From positions 7,383,001 through 7,447,000 of the forward strand of contig OX621264.1 of NCBI GenBank assembly GCA_951640165.1: a DNA stretch of 64,000 nt, read 5' to 3'. This document shows, piece by piece, positions 30,690 through 40,680 of this stretch (its first letter is position 1; the number at the start of each line of letters is the position of its first letter). The notes beneath the pieces were generated by a model, which made no database searches, had not been told where the DNA came from, and saw only the letters and a list, made by a program, of their open reading frames with translations. The translations under genes were made by a program, and so were the position numbers. This DNA comes from Pseudoips prasinana (taxonomy: Eukaryota > Arthropoda > Insecta > Lepidoptera > Nolidae).

Positions 30690-31260
30690 CTCTCCTTAAC
30701 CCCTATCATTACAGGTCTTGACCTAATGCTATAGTGTTGGTATTAAAATTATAAACAACTTATTGAACTAAATTTTTTAACTAATTTTTCATGCAACTAA
30801 CTATCTTTAATAGGATCTTTACAAATTCACTCAAATTACATGTGAATATATCCACTTTTTCGTGTACTTCATTACTTAACCTAATTGCTCGGGAGAGTGA
30901 GGTTTTTGCCAGTAGATTGGTCCTAGCCACCGGTACGGCTAGCAGCTGTGGACGCCGCCTTTTCCACATGTAATGGTCCGGCACCTGTAGTCTAAGGTGA
31001 CGCAGAACCCCTGGATTGTGTGCCTCACCACGCAATAGCTTTACCACATACGCGGCCAGAGCAAAGTTCCGCCTCACCCTGAGTTCATTGTACCCGACCA
31101 TACCAAGTACAAATAGTGTAGGGTACATTAGCGGATAAAACTGATATACACCATACAAATAAAATATAAGAATAACGATGCATTATAAAATTGTACAATT
31201 GGCGGCCTTAACACTAAATGTGATTACTTCCAGACAACGTAGACAGGGATTGGAGTATTT
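30690..31260 (-). mobile_element. LINE C-terminal fragment with 3' UTR scrap
   Basis: The minus strand is open for ~100 meaningful codons: GYNELRVRRNFALAAYVVKL, HNPGVLRHLRLQVPDHYMWK, then NEVHEKVDIFTCNLSEFVKI. The pattern RR...A.....LL.G....P.LL....VP ... N....DIF.....F is the end of a LINE reverse transcriptase. A scrap of the CR1-like 3' UTR (TTGTACAATTGGCGGCCTTA, CTTCCAGACAACG) lies at 31190-31255, upstream in this orientation, so two LINE pieces are joined. Confidence 0.65.
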
Positions 31261-31308
31261 TATTTTATTTGTTTTTATTGCTTTAATATTGTATTTGACT
31301 ACTTTGAC

Positions 31309-31555
31309 GGTCACCGTAGCCTAGTTGGTAGTGCTCCTGCCTACGAAGCTGGTGGTCCTGGGTTCGAATCCCGGTACGTGCAAATATTTGTGTGATGAGC
31401 ACGAATATTTGTTTCTGAGTCATGGATGTTTTCTATGTATATAAGTATTTATCTATCTATATAGGTATGTATATCGTCGCCTGATACCCATAGTACAAGC
31501 TTTGCTTAGTTTGGGGCTAGGATGATCTGTGTGACATTGTCCCTAGATATAATTT
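31309..31555 (+). mobile_element. SINE-B, copy 3
   Basis: Complete: head, B-box-like GGGTTCGAATCCC, AGTTTGGGGCTAGGATGATC and GACATTGTCCCTAGATATAA. Preceded by TTTGACGG. Confidence 0.85.
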
Positions 31556-31589
31556 TTTATTAATATTTATTTATTTATTATTATTGTAT

Positions 31590-31860
31590 TTGACTGCATT
31601 GTGAGCTTGTCAAGTACAGACGCCAGCACATCTAGTTACCCCAATCTGTCAAATTTCTTTTATAGATTTCCAACTATATCACATAAGTATAAGGTTCACT
31701 TTCAATTGGGGAAATTTGATAGATTGGGGTAGCTTGATGTGCTGGCGTCTGTACATGTGAATACCTACCCAAGTGCTGTATAAATTTCATCATTTCATTC
31801 GAGAACCCTTTTGCCCCAAGATGCACTTGGGGCAAAAAGGTACTCGAGTGGTGACATTTT
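31590..31860 (+). mobile_element. LINE 3' UTR interrupted by MITE-P, with a hairpin
   Basis: GCATTGTGAGCTTGTCAAG and, after the MITE, ACCTACCCAAGTGCTGTATA are contiguous (as reverse complement) in the copy at 49985-50100. At 31807-31840 CCTTTTGCCCCAAG and CTTGGGGCAAAAAGG face each other around ATGCA; the stem extends weakly to TCGAG/CTCGAG. Confidence 0.6.
31617..31751. repeat. MITE-P, complete copy with TA target
   Basis: 135 bp: left tip CAGACGCCAGCACATCTAGT, right tip GATGTGCTGGCGTCTG, TA on each side. The arms pair over about 45 bases (TTACCCCAATCTGTCAAATT against its partner). This copy defines the ends of the family. Confidence 0.85.
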
Positions 31861-32147
31861 GTGTAGTCGGTGTATATAACATCAACTTGGGATCTTTGAG
31901 ACATGTGTTATGATATAACTAGCTACGATGAGATCAGTTGTGGTAGAGCGACTCTTGATGAAACCGTGCTGATGATCCCCAAAATTCCGTTTTAAAGCAG
32001 AGTAAAGTTGCTTGTAAATGATTTTTTGAAGTATTTTGGCAAAAACACACAGCTCGAGATTGGTCTATAATTTTCTATCTCATCTTTTGATCCCTTCTTG
32101 TGTATTGGTGTTATATACGCCGACTTATATACTTCTAAGAAAAGTGC

Positions 32148-32535
32148 AATCGTTAAATATTTTTAAAAATAATGTTAAAAAACATTATCTATCTGCCTAG
32201 ACTACTATACCTATAAGCATATTTATTTACCGCTGTCGCCTTTGGTTTTTTTTTCTCGCGCATTCCTGCTTTATTAGACTTTTTTTAATTATTCTATGAA
32301 TTTCTTTTTTTTTACTTTTTATTATTAATTTGTATAAGTTTATGTTTACATTAAGTTGACCTATTTAATTGTTACACCTACCTACCCTGTTTTCCCTTTC
32401 CTTCCTCTATCCACTCCATAATTGGTTGTCTGGAAGATCGCAGTAGCGATAAGACCGCCCTTTGTACTTAATTTATGTAGGCTCTTTTTAATTTTAAGTT
32501 ATGGTGTACAATAAAGAGTAAGTATTTTACTTTAC
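32148..32535 (+). mobile_element. CR1-like LINE 3' UTR
   Basis: Matches 5280-5690 block for block: TTTACCGCTGTCGCCTTTGG, TAATTGGTTGTCTGGAAGA, GCGATAAGACCGCCC, GTACAATAAAGAGTAAGTAT and an (ACTTT)n tail. It sits inside the minus-strand LINE remnant, so it is the younger insertion. Confidence 0.75.
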
Positions 32536-32679
32536 TTTACTTTTACTTTACTTTACTTCCACAATGCGGGTACCTCCCCGGTCGCTAGCGAACGTTTGTA
32601 TAATATTGAGAGGGGTACAGTAAGACACTGTGCACAGTTATAGGTATATAAATAAATAAATAATAATAAATAAATAAAC

Positions 32680-32818
32680 AACATCCTGGGACATTATACA
32701 CACGGCCATCTGATCCCAAACTAAGCAGAGCTTGTACTATGGAAACCAGATAACTGATATACTACATATACTATTTTTCTTTTGTAAATACATACTTATA
32801 TAGATAAAAACAGGTTGG
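32680..32818 (-). mobile_element. SINE-C, 3' part
   Basis: Plus strand reads CATCCTGGGACATTATACAC, GATCCCAAACTAAGCAGAGC and CATACTTATATAGATAAAAA. The head is missing; the break is at the ATAGATAA site. Confidence 0.75.
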
Positions 32819-33046
32819 ATATTGTCTGGGCCAGCAGATTTCTTAAGGTCTACTTGTTTCAGGAGTTTAAATACTTCCTACTCCTGTATTTCAATCGAGT
32901 TGACATCCGAAATATCTCCTTGTATCTTATACGGTGTGTGGTCAGAAGGGGCACTGAGTTGGTGGTTGGCCTGTAGAAAGTTGGAGAAAAAGAACTCCCC
33001 GAACATATTAGAAATTACCTGTCCTTCACTTGAGGTTTGTCCATTA

Positions 33047-33215
33047 TCTCTACTATATAAAAATAAGTCGGGTTTTCCTTCCTGACGCTATAACTCCAGA
33101 ACGCACGAACCGATTTCCACGGTTTTGCATTCGTTGGAAAAGTCTCGGGCTCCGTGAGGATTATATAAAAAAATTTATAAAATTTAACGCGGGTAACACC
33201 GCGGGGCACAGCTAG
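33047..33215 (+). mobile_element. Short Helitron, 169-bp subfamily
   Basis: TCTCTACTATATAAAAATAA start after A, GCGGGTAACACCGC hairpin, CTAG end before T. Interior GAACGCACGAACCGATTTCC. The opposite-strand copy at 33790-33946 is the same subfamily. Confidence 0.8.
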
Positions 33216-33566
33216 TATTTCATATAGATATATATTACTATGCCATTGTGGCTTATATAAGCCTCTATCGGAAGATCAGCGCTGCAGTAATATACCTGTG
33301 TTGCCGTAGCTAAAGCTGAGATAGGGGCCTTTTTTAACTCCCAACGATTATTTTTATTATTTTTGATATGCATGGTAACATTTCTTATTGTCAAAAAATA
33401 TTTTTCCAGACTCATAGGTATAACATGGGTTTATTCAAGGCTAGAGTGAAGAGGCATCTTATGGGTACGCGCGGTCCACCTTCGACCACATCTTCACTTA
33501 CCATCAGGTGAGATCGTGGTCAAGCGCAAAACCATCCAGAATAAAAATAAATATTAAATCATTTTT
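33216..33566. other. No clear gene; LINE-like scrap at 33424-33545
   Basis: The plus strand near 33426 reads GLFKARVKRHLMGT, faintly like the C-terminal F.xRV.RxL motif of LINE proteins, followed by CTTACCATCAGGTGAGATCG, a repeat-E-like end. The rest is unassigned. Confidence 0.4.
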
Positions 33567-34003
<437 letters not shown>

Positions 34004-34294
34004 TCATTTAATAATGATGCTTTCATTCATTCGTATGGACAGTGGGTTACCCTAAACCTGGTTCAAATTGAAGTCAACCAATAAGAGTCAGACACCGCTT
34101 AATGACTTTTATCTACTGACCACATCCGAGATTACGGCTAATGATGGCGTGTTTTCGACTACAAGGTCACGTCGCTTGTTTTTTGGGTGCTGTACACCCA
34201 AAAAACTATCGACTGTATCTGTGGGCAATGGCTTGAAGACTTGATAAAACAAAATATGTTTATTGTATCTCAATAGATGCAAAATAAAACTATA

Positions 34295-34659
34295 TCCTAT
34301 TAATATTATGAACGCGAAAGTTTGTAAGTATGGCTGAATGTTTGTTACTCTTTCACGTAAAAACTACTGAATTGATTTTAATGAAACTTTACAATAATAT
34401 AGCTTATATATCAGAATAACACATAGGCTACAATTTATAAAGATATTGTGTGAATTGTCCAAAATATGACGATAAGTGTAAAGTAAGTAGGAATAAATCT
34501 ACCATTTGCGGGCTATTACTAATATTAAATTAAATTAAATTATTATCCTACTAATATTATAAATGGGAAAGTTTGTGAGCATAGATGTATGTATGTACGT
34601 TTGTTACTCTTTTACGCCAAAACTACTTTAACGCGGGTGAAACAGCGGCGCGCAGCTTG
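34295..34659 (+). mobile_element. Two short Helitron copies, both degraded
   Basis: First (34295-34500): TCCTATTAATATTATGAACG start, no 3' hairpin, related to 662-896. Second (34546-34659): TCCTACTAATATTATAAATG start, large internal deletion, hairpin GCGGGTGAAACAGC, end mutated from CTAG to CTTG. Confidence 0.65.
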
Positions 34660-34678
34660 TATTCTATAATAATAATAT

Positions 34679-35222
34679 AATATATCCTGGGACATTATTC
34701 ACACACGGCCGTCTGATCCCAAATTAAGCAGAGCTTGGTACTATAGAAATCAGATAACTGATATACCTAGGTACTACATATAATATCATTTTTTTTTAAT
34801 ACACACTTATATAGATAACTAGCGGCCCGGTACGTGCTTCGCTACGTATAAGGCATAGTAATAAAAAAAATGATTATTAAGTTCATTTATTGAAACAAAA
34901 AAAATATTTTAAATTGCTAAAAGATGTTGATTTTACACTTTTTCAAGACTTTTTTTAATTTTCTCTACGTACAAACCTTCCCTGGACTTCCACGGATAAT
35001 TCAAGACCAAAATCAGCCAAATCGGTAAATGCGTTGTTGAGTTATAACATTACAACGAAAAGTGGCATTGATTTTTATATATATAGATTACATTCAGACA
35101 CAGGACAAACATACATGTTCATACACACAAATATCTGCCATGAGTGGGAATCGAACCCACAACCTGCGGTGTGAAAGGCAAGAATTTACCAACCACGCCA
35201 ATCGCCCCGGCCTGTCATATTA
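34679..35222 (-). mobile_element. SINE-C, split by a Helitron
   Basis: Left part: ATATCCTGGGACATTATTCA to TTATATAGATAA. Right part: TTACATTCAGACACAGGACA to the head CAACCACGCCAATCGCC. With the Helitron removed the sequence reads ATAGATAATTACA, as in intact copies such as 52210. Confidence 0.85.
34819..35087 (-). mobile_element. Helitron inserted in SINE-C, clean A/T target
   Basis: 269 bp. Minus-strand start TCTATATATATAAAAATCAA, end GGGCCGCTAG with a hairpin TACGTAGCGAAGCACGTA just before. Plus-strand neighbours are A 34818 and T 35088. No duplication of the target, as expected for Helitrons. Confidence 0.85.
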
Positions 35223-35225
35223 TTA

Positions 35226-35741
35226 TCTATACATATAATAAAATCGTAGGAAAGTCAAAACTGTACAAGGAATATTCTTTTTAAAGGATACTTGGGGCGT
35301 GATCTACAATTGATATCGAAGCCAAAAATATAGATAATAGAATTTATGTCTGTTTGTCTGTATGTATGTCCGGGCTAAATTCAAAAAGTACTGCATGGAT
35401 TTACTTCAAATTTTGCATGAATATTATAAGAGATCGGATCAACATATAGGCTACAATATCACGCTATCACCTACGGGGGAGGAGCTGTGATAATTTATAA
35501 AGTTTAACGTGGGTAAAACCGCGGGGCACAGCTAGTATATAATAGAATTTTTGTCTGTTTGTCTGTATGTATGTCCGGGCTAAACTCAAAAAGTACTGCA
35601 TGGATTTACTTCAAATTTTGCATGAATATTACTAAGAGGTCGGGTCAACATATAGGCTACAATATCACGCTATCACCTACGGGGGAGGAGCTGTGATAAT
35701 TCATAAACTTTAACGCGGGTAAAACCGCGGGGTCCGGCTAG
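35226..35741 (+). mobile_element. Helitron plus a tandem partial copy
   Basis: First unit 35226-35535: TCTATACATATAATAAAATC start, CTAG end. Second unit 35536-35741 repeats only the downstream ~200 bp (TTTTTGTCTGTTTGTCTGTA to CTAG) with about 10 differences. Tandem 3' ends are a known outcome of rolling-circle read-through. Confidence 0.8.
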
Positions 35742-35869
35742 TTTGCAGTAAGTTATATTGTCTTTCTTGCATATGCATACATTATGCAAGAGGGCAGATC
35801 AAATTGCGTCGCGGCTTTATCGGAATCAACACTACATATTAATTCTAATAATAAGTAAAGTCTACTAAG

Positions 35870-36242
35870 GACTGCCTCGTTGGTCTAGCGGTAGCGTGTT
35901 CGCCCGCAGAGAACGAGGCCCTGGGTTCAAATCCCGGATCGGGCCAAAAAGTGATTTTGGGACATTTCTGTAAAAAGAAAAATTTCTCAATATCAGCCCG
36001 AAGTCTGGGAGTTGGCGGTATTATACCCCCGTGCCTCGGAGAGCACGTAAAGCCGTCGGTCCTGTACTTGACCTCTTTCCGGTCGTGTTGCTAGGCGTCC
36101 CATCGGATCATGAGAGTGATGGAATAGAAAGTGCTCTTGTGTTTGCGCACACACTGGAGCACTTATAATATGTCCCGCGCAGATGGCTAATCTCTGTTGA
36201 GACTGACCGCCGTGGTCCAAATTCGGCTAGGAGGACATTATT
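35870..36242 (+). mobile_element. SINE-A, near full-length copy
   Basis: Head GCCTCGTTGGTCTAGCGG, full body and 3' end CCAAATTCGGCTAGGAGGAC. The B-box-like stretch is GGTTCAAATCC. Bases 36243-36424 are unassigned. Confidence 0.85.
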
Positions 36243-36424
36243 AAGTAAGGTCTAGTGATTAGACTTTGGAGTCAGTGGTCGCGAGTTCAAGTGCCATGAA
36301 ATTAATTATCTCGCAAGTTTAAGAGAGGTAGGGCACAGCGTTCATTCGCTCAAAGAGCAGCCCGTCTGGGGAGGTACCTCCACCTTACAGAAGACATTCC
36401 TTAATAATAACAGTAACCATTTTA

Positions 36425-36615
36425 ATGCTGTGTTTCTACGTGTGAGTAAGGTCGCCAGAGCTCATGGGGGGGGGGGGGGGAACGGTCAGCAACACTTGTT
36501 ACCTGACTTAAAGGCCGGCAACGCACCCGCGACACCTCTGGTGTTGCGAGTGTCCATTGGCGGGGGTGATCATTTACCATCAGGTGACCCTATTGAACGT
36601 TTGTCGCCTTCTTAG
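36425..36615 (+). repeat. Repeat E, copy 2
   Basis: GGCAACGCACCCGCGACACC, TCTGGTGTTGCGAGTGTCC, ATCATTTACCATCAGGTGAC. A 12-G run precedes it. The 61-codon frame across it is not a gene. Bases 36616-36789 unassigned. Confidence 0.6.
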
Positions 36616-36789
36616 ATAAAAACAATAGTAAACTCGGTGAACGAATACATTGCGAGGAAACCTGCATGCCTGCGAGTTCTCCAAAACGTTCTTGATAACA
36701 TGTGAAGTTTCCTTGCCCTGCAGCCGGACAGTAATGAGCTGCATAATCATCAATTTATTTACTTTATATAATAATATATATATGTAATA

Positions 36790-37135
36790 TATAGAGACAA
36801 TGTCACACAGATCATCCTAGCCCCAAACTAAGTAAAGCTTGTACTATGGGTACCAGGCGACGATGTACATACTTATATAGATAGATAAATACTTAAATAC
36901 ATAGAAAACATCCATGACTCAGAAACAAATATTCGTGCTCATCACACAAATATTTGCACTTACCGGGATTCGAACCCAAAACCACCAGCTGCGTAGGCAG
37001 GAGCACTACCAACTAGGCTACGGTGACCGTCATATATGTTTGTTTATAATGTAGTATGTAATAACTGGTTTCCATAGCACAAGTTTGGGATCAGATGGAT
37101 GGATGTGTGAACAATGCCCCAGGATATTTTTATTA
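36790..37135 (-). mobile_element. SINE-B copy 4 (minus) followed by a SINE-C 3' end
   Basis: SINE-B occupies 36793-37030 with CATCCATGACTCAGAAACAA and head TAGGCTACGGTGACC at its right edge. Immediately after, 37035-37135 is a plus-strand SINE-C 3' end (ACTGGTTTCCATAGCAC, GATCAGATGG, CCCCAGGATA). Confidence 0.8.
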
Positions 37136-37445
37136 TTAATACCCTTCGTAGCCAATATAACATTGCATTCAGGGTGTTATTTTTGGAGTACCTACTATGC
37201 GCAAAAGGTGTGCATTTTTGGTTCGCAGGGTACGGGTAAACTCTAACAGTATACTGGCCATGAATGCAGTTTTTTTTAACTAGACGTATGCAGTTAACCT
37301 TACGGCTTTCACTGCTTCACCGGACTATAGAGGTGAGCGTGGGTTCTAACCGTCTAGCAAATCAAAACTATAAACTAAGTACCCGCGCCGGAGGGCATCC
37401 CCTTTGAGGTTCGAACTGGGTGGTTACTGGCGGGGAGATGCAAGA

Positions 37446-37680
37446 GTCACCGTAGCCTAGTTGGTAGTGCTACAAAGCTGGTGGTCCTGGGTTCGAATCC
37501 CGGTAAGTGCAAATATTTATGTGATGAGCACGAATATTTGTTTCTGAGTCATGGATGTTTTCTATGTATTTAAGTATTTATCTATCTATATAAGTATGTA
37601 GGTCGCCTGGTACCCATAGTACAAGCTTTGCTTAGTTTGGGGCTAGGATGATCTGTGTGACATTGTCCCTAGATATTATT
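37446..37680 (+). mobile_element. SINE-B, copy 5 (tandem pair, first)
   Basis: The head lost CTCCTGC (GTGCTACAAAGCTGG). It shares with copy 6 the otherwise rare variants TACAAAGCTGG and AATATTTATGTGATGAG, which argues for local duplication rather than independent insertion. Confidence 0.8.
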
Positions 37681-37694
37681 TTTTTGTGTCTAAT

Positions 37695-37945
37695 TGACGG
37701 TCACCGTAGCCTAGTTGGTAGTGCTCCTGCCTACAAAGCTGGTGGTCCTGGGTTCGAATCCCGGTAAGTGCAAATATTTATGTGATGAGCACGAATATTT
37801 GTTTCTGAGTCATGGATGTTTTCTATGTATATAAGTATTTATCTATGTATATAAGTATGTATATCGTCGCCTGGTACCCATAGTACAAGCTTTGCTTAGT
37901 TTGGGGCTAGGATGATCTGCGTGACATTGTCCCTAGATATTATTA
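37695..37945 (+). mobile_element. SINE-B, copy 6 (tandem pair, second)
   Basis: Complete copy. Preceded by ATTTTTTTGTGTCTAATTGA and CGG, the same bases that precede copy 7 at 44031. Confidence 0.8.
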
Positions 37946-38124
37946 TTAGAGGGCGTATCGTTTTAGGGATGTTTTGTGAAACTTTCGCTCTACGTTAATA
38001 GGCCACGCGGGCCGCTCTTCCGGTTTAGGTCAGGAGAGGGCATTTCATCGAATCGAATGCAAACTAAGGGTCATGGAGGACGCTGGTGGTCATGATTGCA
38101 GACAGGCTGGACTGCATTTATGTA

Positions 38125-38640
38125 AATCGGCCGGTTGGTGAGATGCTCGTCTTTCATGCCGCGCCGTGGGTTCGATTTCCACCTCGGACAGACATATTTG
38201 TGTGCTTGAACATGTCTGTTTGTCCTGTGTCTGTGTGTAATTATCAATATAAGTGATTATTTACAAAAAAGTTGTATAGATAATATGTAGTAAATCAGTT
38301 ATCTGATTTCCATAGTACCTACTTTCTGCTTAATTTGAGATAGAGGCTCTACCGGCTAATTCGCCGAACATCGATTTCTTAAATGACGTTCATATAAATA
38401 AAGGCTAAATACAACTTAATCAATCGTTAAATCAGCTTCAACGTTGACATTCGATTCTGGACTATTTATGGCGTCACATTGTGTTCATGGAAGCCGATTT
38501 AATTATTGATTAAGTCATTGTTAACCTTTATTTATTTGAACGCCATTCACGAAAACGATGTTCGGCGACTTAGCCGGTAGAGCCCCTGATGGCCGTGTTT
38601 GAATTTAATGTCCCAGGATATTATATTATTTATATATTTG
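38125..38640 (+). mobile_element. SINE-C, split by MITE-M
   Basis: Head GGCCGGTTGGTGAGATGCTC, B-box-like GGGTTCGATTTCC, up to TTAATTTGAGAT; it resumes at 38586 with TGATGGCCGTGTTTGAATTT and CCCAGGATATT. Confidence 0.8.
38343..38585. repeat. MITE-M, copy 2, inside SINE-C
   Basis: Tips GAGGCTCTACCGGCTAATTC and, inverted, GGGGCTCTACCGGCTAAGTC. The interior has TTAAATCAGCTTCAACGTTG. The host SINE normally reads GGGATCAGATGGCCG here, so the target is near GAT; a duplication is not clear. Confidence 0.8.
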
Positions 38641-38805
38641 TTAATACATGTCAGAGGGCTACTGGGGGCTTGAACAACTCTGACACCAGGGTAACCACTG
38701 CCCATACGACAAATAAATAATAGGCTTAAGTGTTTGTTTTTATATATTACCTACAACCCAAAAACGATTCATGGTCCCTCGACAATAAAGGATTTATTAA
38801 TTACA

Positions 38806-38992
38806 AACCGTGCCCCGCTGTTTTACCCGCGTTGTAATTTATAAATTATAGCCTAAGTATTATTCGGATGTATAAGCTATATTGCTACAAAGTTTCATCA
38901 GAATCCGTTGGCTAGTTTTTGCGTGAAAGAGTACCAAACTTCCATACATCCATCCATACTTACAAACTTTTGCATTTATAATGTTAGTAGAA
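38806..38992 (-). mobile_element. Short Helitron, 3' tip missing
   Basis: GCGGGTAAAACAGCGGGGC hairpin present on the minus strand, but the CTAG is gone (ACAAACCGTG). 5' end TTCTACTAACATTATAAATG. Confidence 0.65.
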
Positions 38993-39009
38993 TTATATCT
39001 CATCTATCT

Positions 39010-39535
39010 TTGTGAAAACAAACAAAGATTTGTTTATGACGGCAAAGGAGATGTTTCCAAGAAACACTAGAAAAGGGGACCGACTAGCTATTGATAGAGT
39101 ACCCAATACGACTATGTTCCTAACAAGTCCATATGCCATGTGTATCAAGGTCTATAATGCTCTACCGGAGCCTATAAAAAATCTGCCGCTAAATAAGTTT
39201 AAACAAAAACTTAAAATATGGCTTTTAGAAAAAGCATATTATACAATAAAGGATTTTCTAATGGACAAAGAAAGAAAAATTGACATTTAACTATATTTTA
39301 TTATTATATCTCTTGACATTGTTTAGGTTTAATTTTATATCTTCTTAATTAATGTATTTTATGTCGTAATTTTTATTGTAGTAGATTTTTGTTAATTTTT
39401 TATTGTATTTTGTTGATCAGTAATATTGAACTTAAAAAATGTAATAATTTCACATGTCTTCTACTACAGACAAGACAAGCATGCACTTTCTAGATTAAGA
39501 CCTATATGTACCCTATTTTTGTGAAATAAATGATT
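39010..39535 (+). mobile_element. LINE C-terminus and 3' UTR
   Basis: An open stretch of ~92 codons: RLAIDRVPNTTMFLTSPYAM, CIKVYNALPEPIKNLPLNKF, KQKLKIWLLEKAYYTIKDFL, then a stop. The YNALPxxIKxLPLNKFKxxLKxWLxxKAYYxxxDFL signature ends many non-LTR ORF2 proteins. The 3' UTR continues to GAAATAAATGATTCTGATTC, its tail. Cut off sharply at 39010. Confidence 0.7.
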
Positions 39536-39561
39536 CTGATTCTGTTTCACTCAAAACTCAC

Positions 39562-39795
39562 CTTAAGATAACTAAGTCACATTTATCACTTAAATTCAAA
39601 CACACTTGCATACAACTTAAAGAAACACTAGCACTTAGTTCACTTATTGTTTGATCAACAAATTGATTCGTTAATAGTTGTTTAGATGCGTCTGAGTCGG
39701 TTGACGGCGCAACCTTGAGTGTGGCCGGCACTCCGGCAATCTCTTGACTACTCTCGAGTTAGGTAGATGAGTGGGATATACGTATATATAACTAC
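39562..39795 (-). promoter_or_regulatory. Candidate promoter and noncoding first exon (minus)
   Basis: On the minus strand: TATATATACG about 30 bases ahead of CCACTCATCTACC, then ~190 bases of non-repetitive, moderately GC-rich sequence ending CTTAG-like TTATCTTAAG followed by GTGAGT. This has the look of a TATA promoter with an untranslated exon and a 5' splice site. It matches no repeat in the window. It could be the first exon of the UGT (same strand) or of an unrelated gene; no transcript evidence is available here. Confidence 0.35.
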
Positions 39796-40039
39796 AATCA
39801 TACAGACACTTATGGAAAACTAGTTTGTAAAATATGAATCGTTAAGGCGACTACGCATTGAATATATCGTTTTATATACAGTTTTCAATCAGTGATAAGC
39901 GCGTTTTACTGGTTACGTTTTACTGACTTTGACTTCTAAGCCAGAGGACGTGAGTTCGATCCCCAGCTAGGATAAGTCTTGTGTAATGAGTATTTTTATT
40001 TGTTCGGCGTCTTGTTACAAATTTATCTATAAGATTCTT

Positions 40040-40290
40040 ATTTTTTTTTTTTTGATGTGAAACATCTATAGCCGCACGTAAAACAGATTTCTGGCGTGGC
40101 GACGCATGCCGTGGCGACGCGTCGCCACGCTATACGATAGTAGTATGTACGGTGTGGCGACGCGTCGCCATGCGCAATCGACTTTTTATTTTATAATTAT
40201 GACATATTTAGTTCCTATCACAATATGTTCTTTTCTGCATATTACTTTTACAAAATAATGTCGATGTTTCACATCTGCCAGGCGTCCCGT
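40040..40290. repeat. Foldback insert with GTGGCGACGCGTCGCCAC palindrome
   Basis: Tips GATGTGAAACATC and, inverted, GATGTGAAACATCG. The interior has two copies of a CGCGTGGCGACGCGTCGCCA-type palindrome. Present in unit 1 but not at the equivalent place in unit 2, so inserted after, or lost since, the duplication. Confidence 0.55.
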
Positions 40291-40302
40291 GACGGCTCAC
40301 AT

Positions 40303-40510
40303 TTTTTTAATACGACAACCCCAGCATTAGGGAATCTAATCCCTGTGTCGTGGGGTACTTTACAAACATATAATAGACGGACACAAATTACATTCAGATT
40401 CAGAACAACTATTTATGGGTCACACAAATAGAACTTGTGCGGCGCGGGACTCGAACCCGCGACACGAAGCCGCGAGACGACTGTCTTAGCCGCTGCGCCT
40501 GCGTCCTTTG
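40303..40510 (-). mobile_element. SINE-D, full copy with tRNA-like head
   Basis: Minus strand: head GGCGCAGCGGCTAAGACAGT, B-box-like GCGGGTTCGAGTCCCGCG, body GGTCCGTCTATTATATG-type and end CCACGACACAGGGATTAGAT, TGCTGGGGTTGTCG and poly-A. The head alone would fold like a tRNA, but the attached body marks it as a SINE. Confidence 0.8.
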
Positions 40511-40554
40511 TTCGGCGTCTAGTTGTAATTTCTCTATTAGATTATTATTATTAT

Positions 40555-40680
40555 TGATGGGCGTGGTTGGTAAATGCTTGCCTTTGACGCAGCAGGTCGT
40601 GGGTTCGATTCCCACCAAGGACAGATATATGTGTGCATGAACATGAATCTTTGTCGTGAGTCTGGGTGTAATTATCTATA
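40555..40680 (+). mobile_element. SINE-C, 5' part, ending at MITE-N
   Basis: GGGCGTGGTTGGTAAATGCT, B-box-like GGGTTCGATTCCC, GTGTAATTATCTATA, then MITE-N. The 3' half does not follow MITE-N in this unit because the next tandem unit begins there. Confidence 0.8.

Larger units (their letters stand above)
31925..33046 (-). mobile_element. LINE RT fragments split by two insertions
   Basis: The minus-strand piece 33046-32820 encodes EVFKLLKQVDLKKSAGPDNI then QP; the piece 32150-31925 continues with ITPIHKKGSKDEIENYRPIS and GFIKSRSTTTDLI. Together they cover the start of an RT domain in the right order. A CR1-like 3' UTR and a SINE-C lie between them. Several stops and frameshifts. Confidence 0.65.
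37275..38090 (-). mobile_element. Jockey-type LINE 3' UTR carrying two SINE-B
   Basis: Two parts, 37275-37445 and 37946-38090, contain on the minus strand GACCCTTAGTTTGCATTCG, AACGTAGAGCGAAAGTTTCA, CCCAGTTCGAACCTCAAAGG, and CTATAGTCCGGTGAAGCAGT, the same order as 18615-18895. A 14-base run of mostly A follows on that strand. The SINE pair lies between the parts. Confidence 0.75.
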
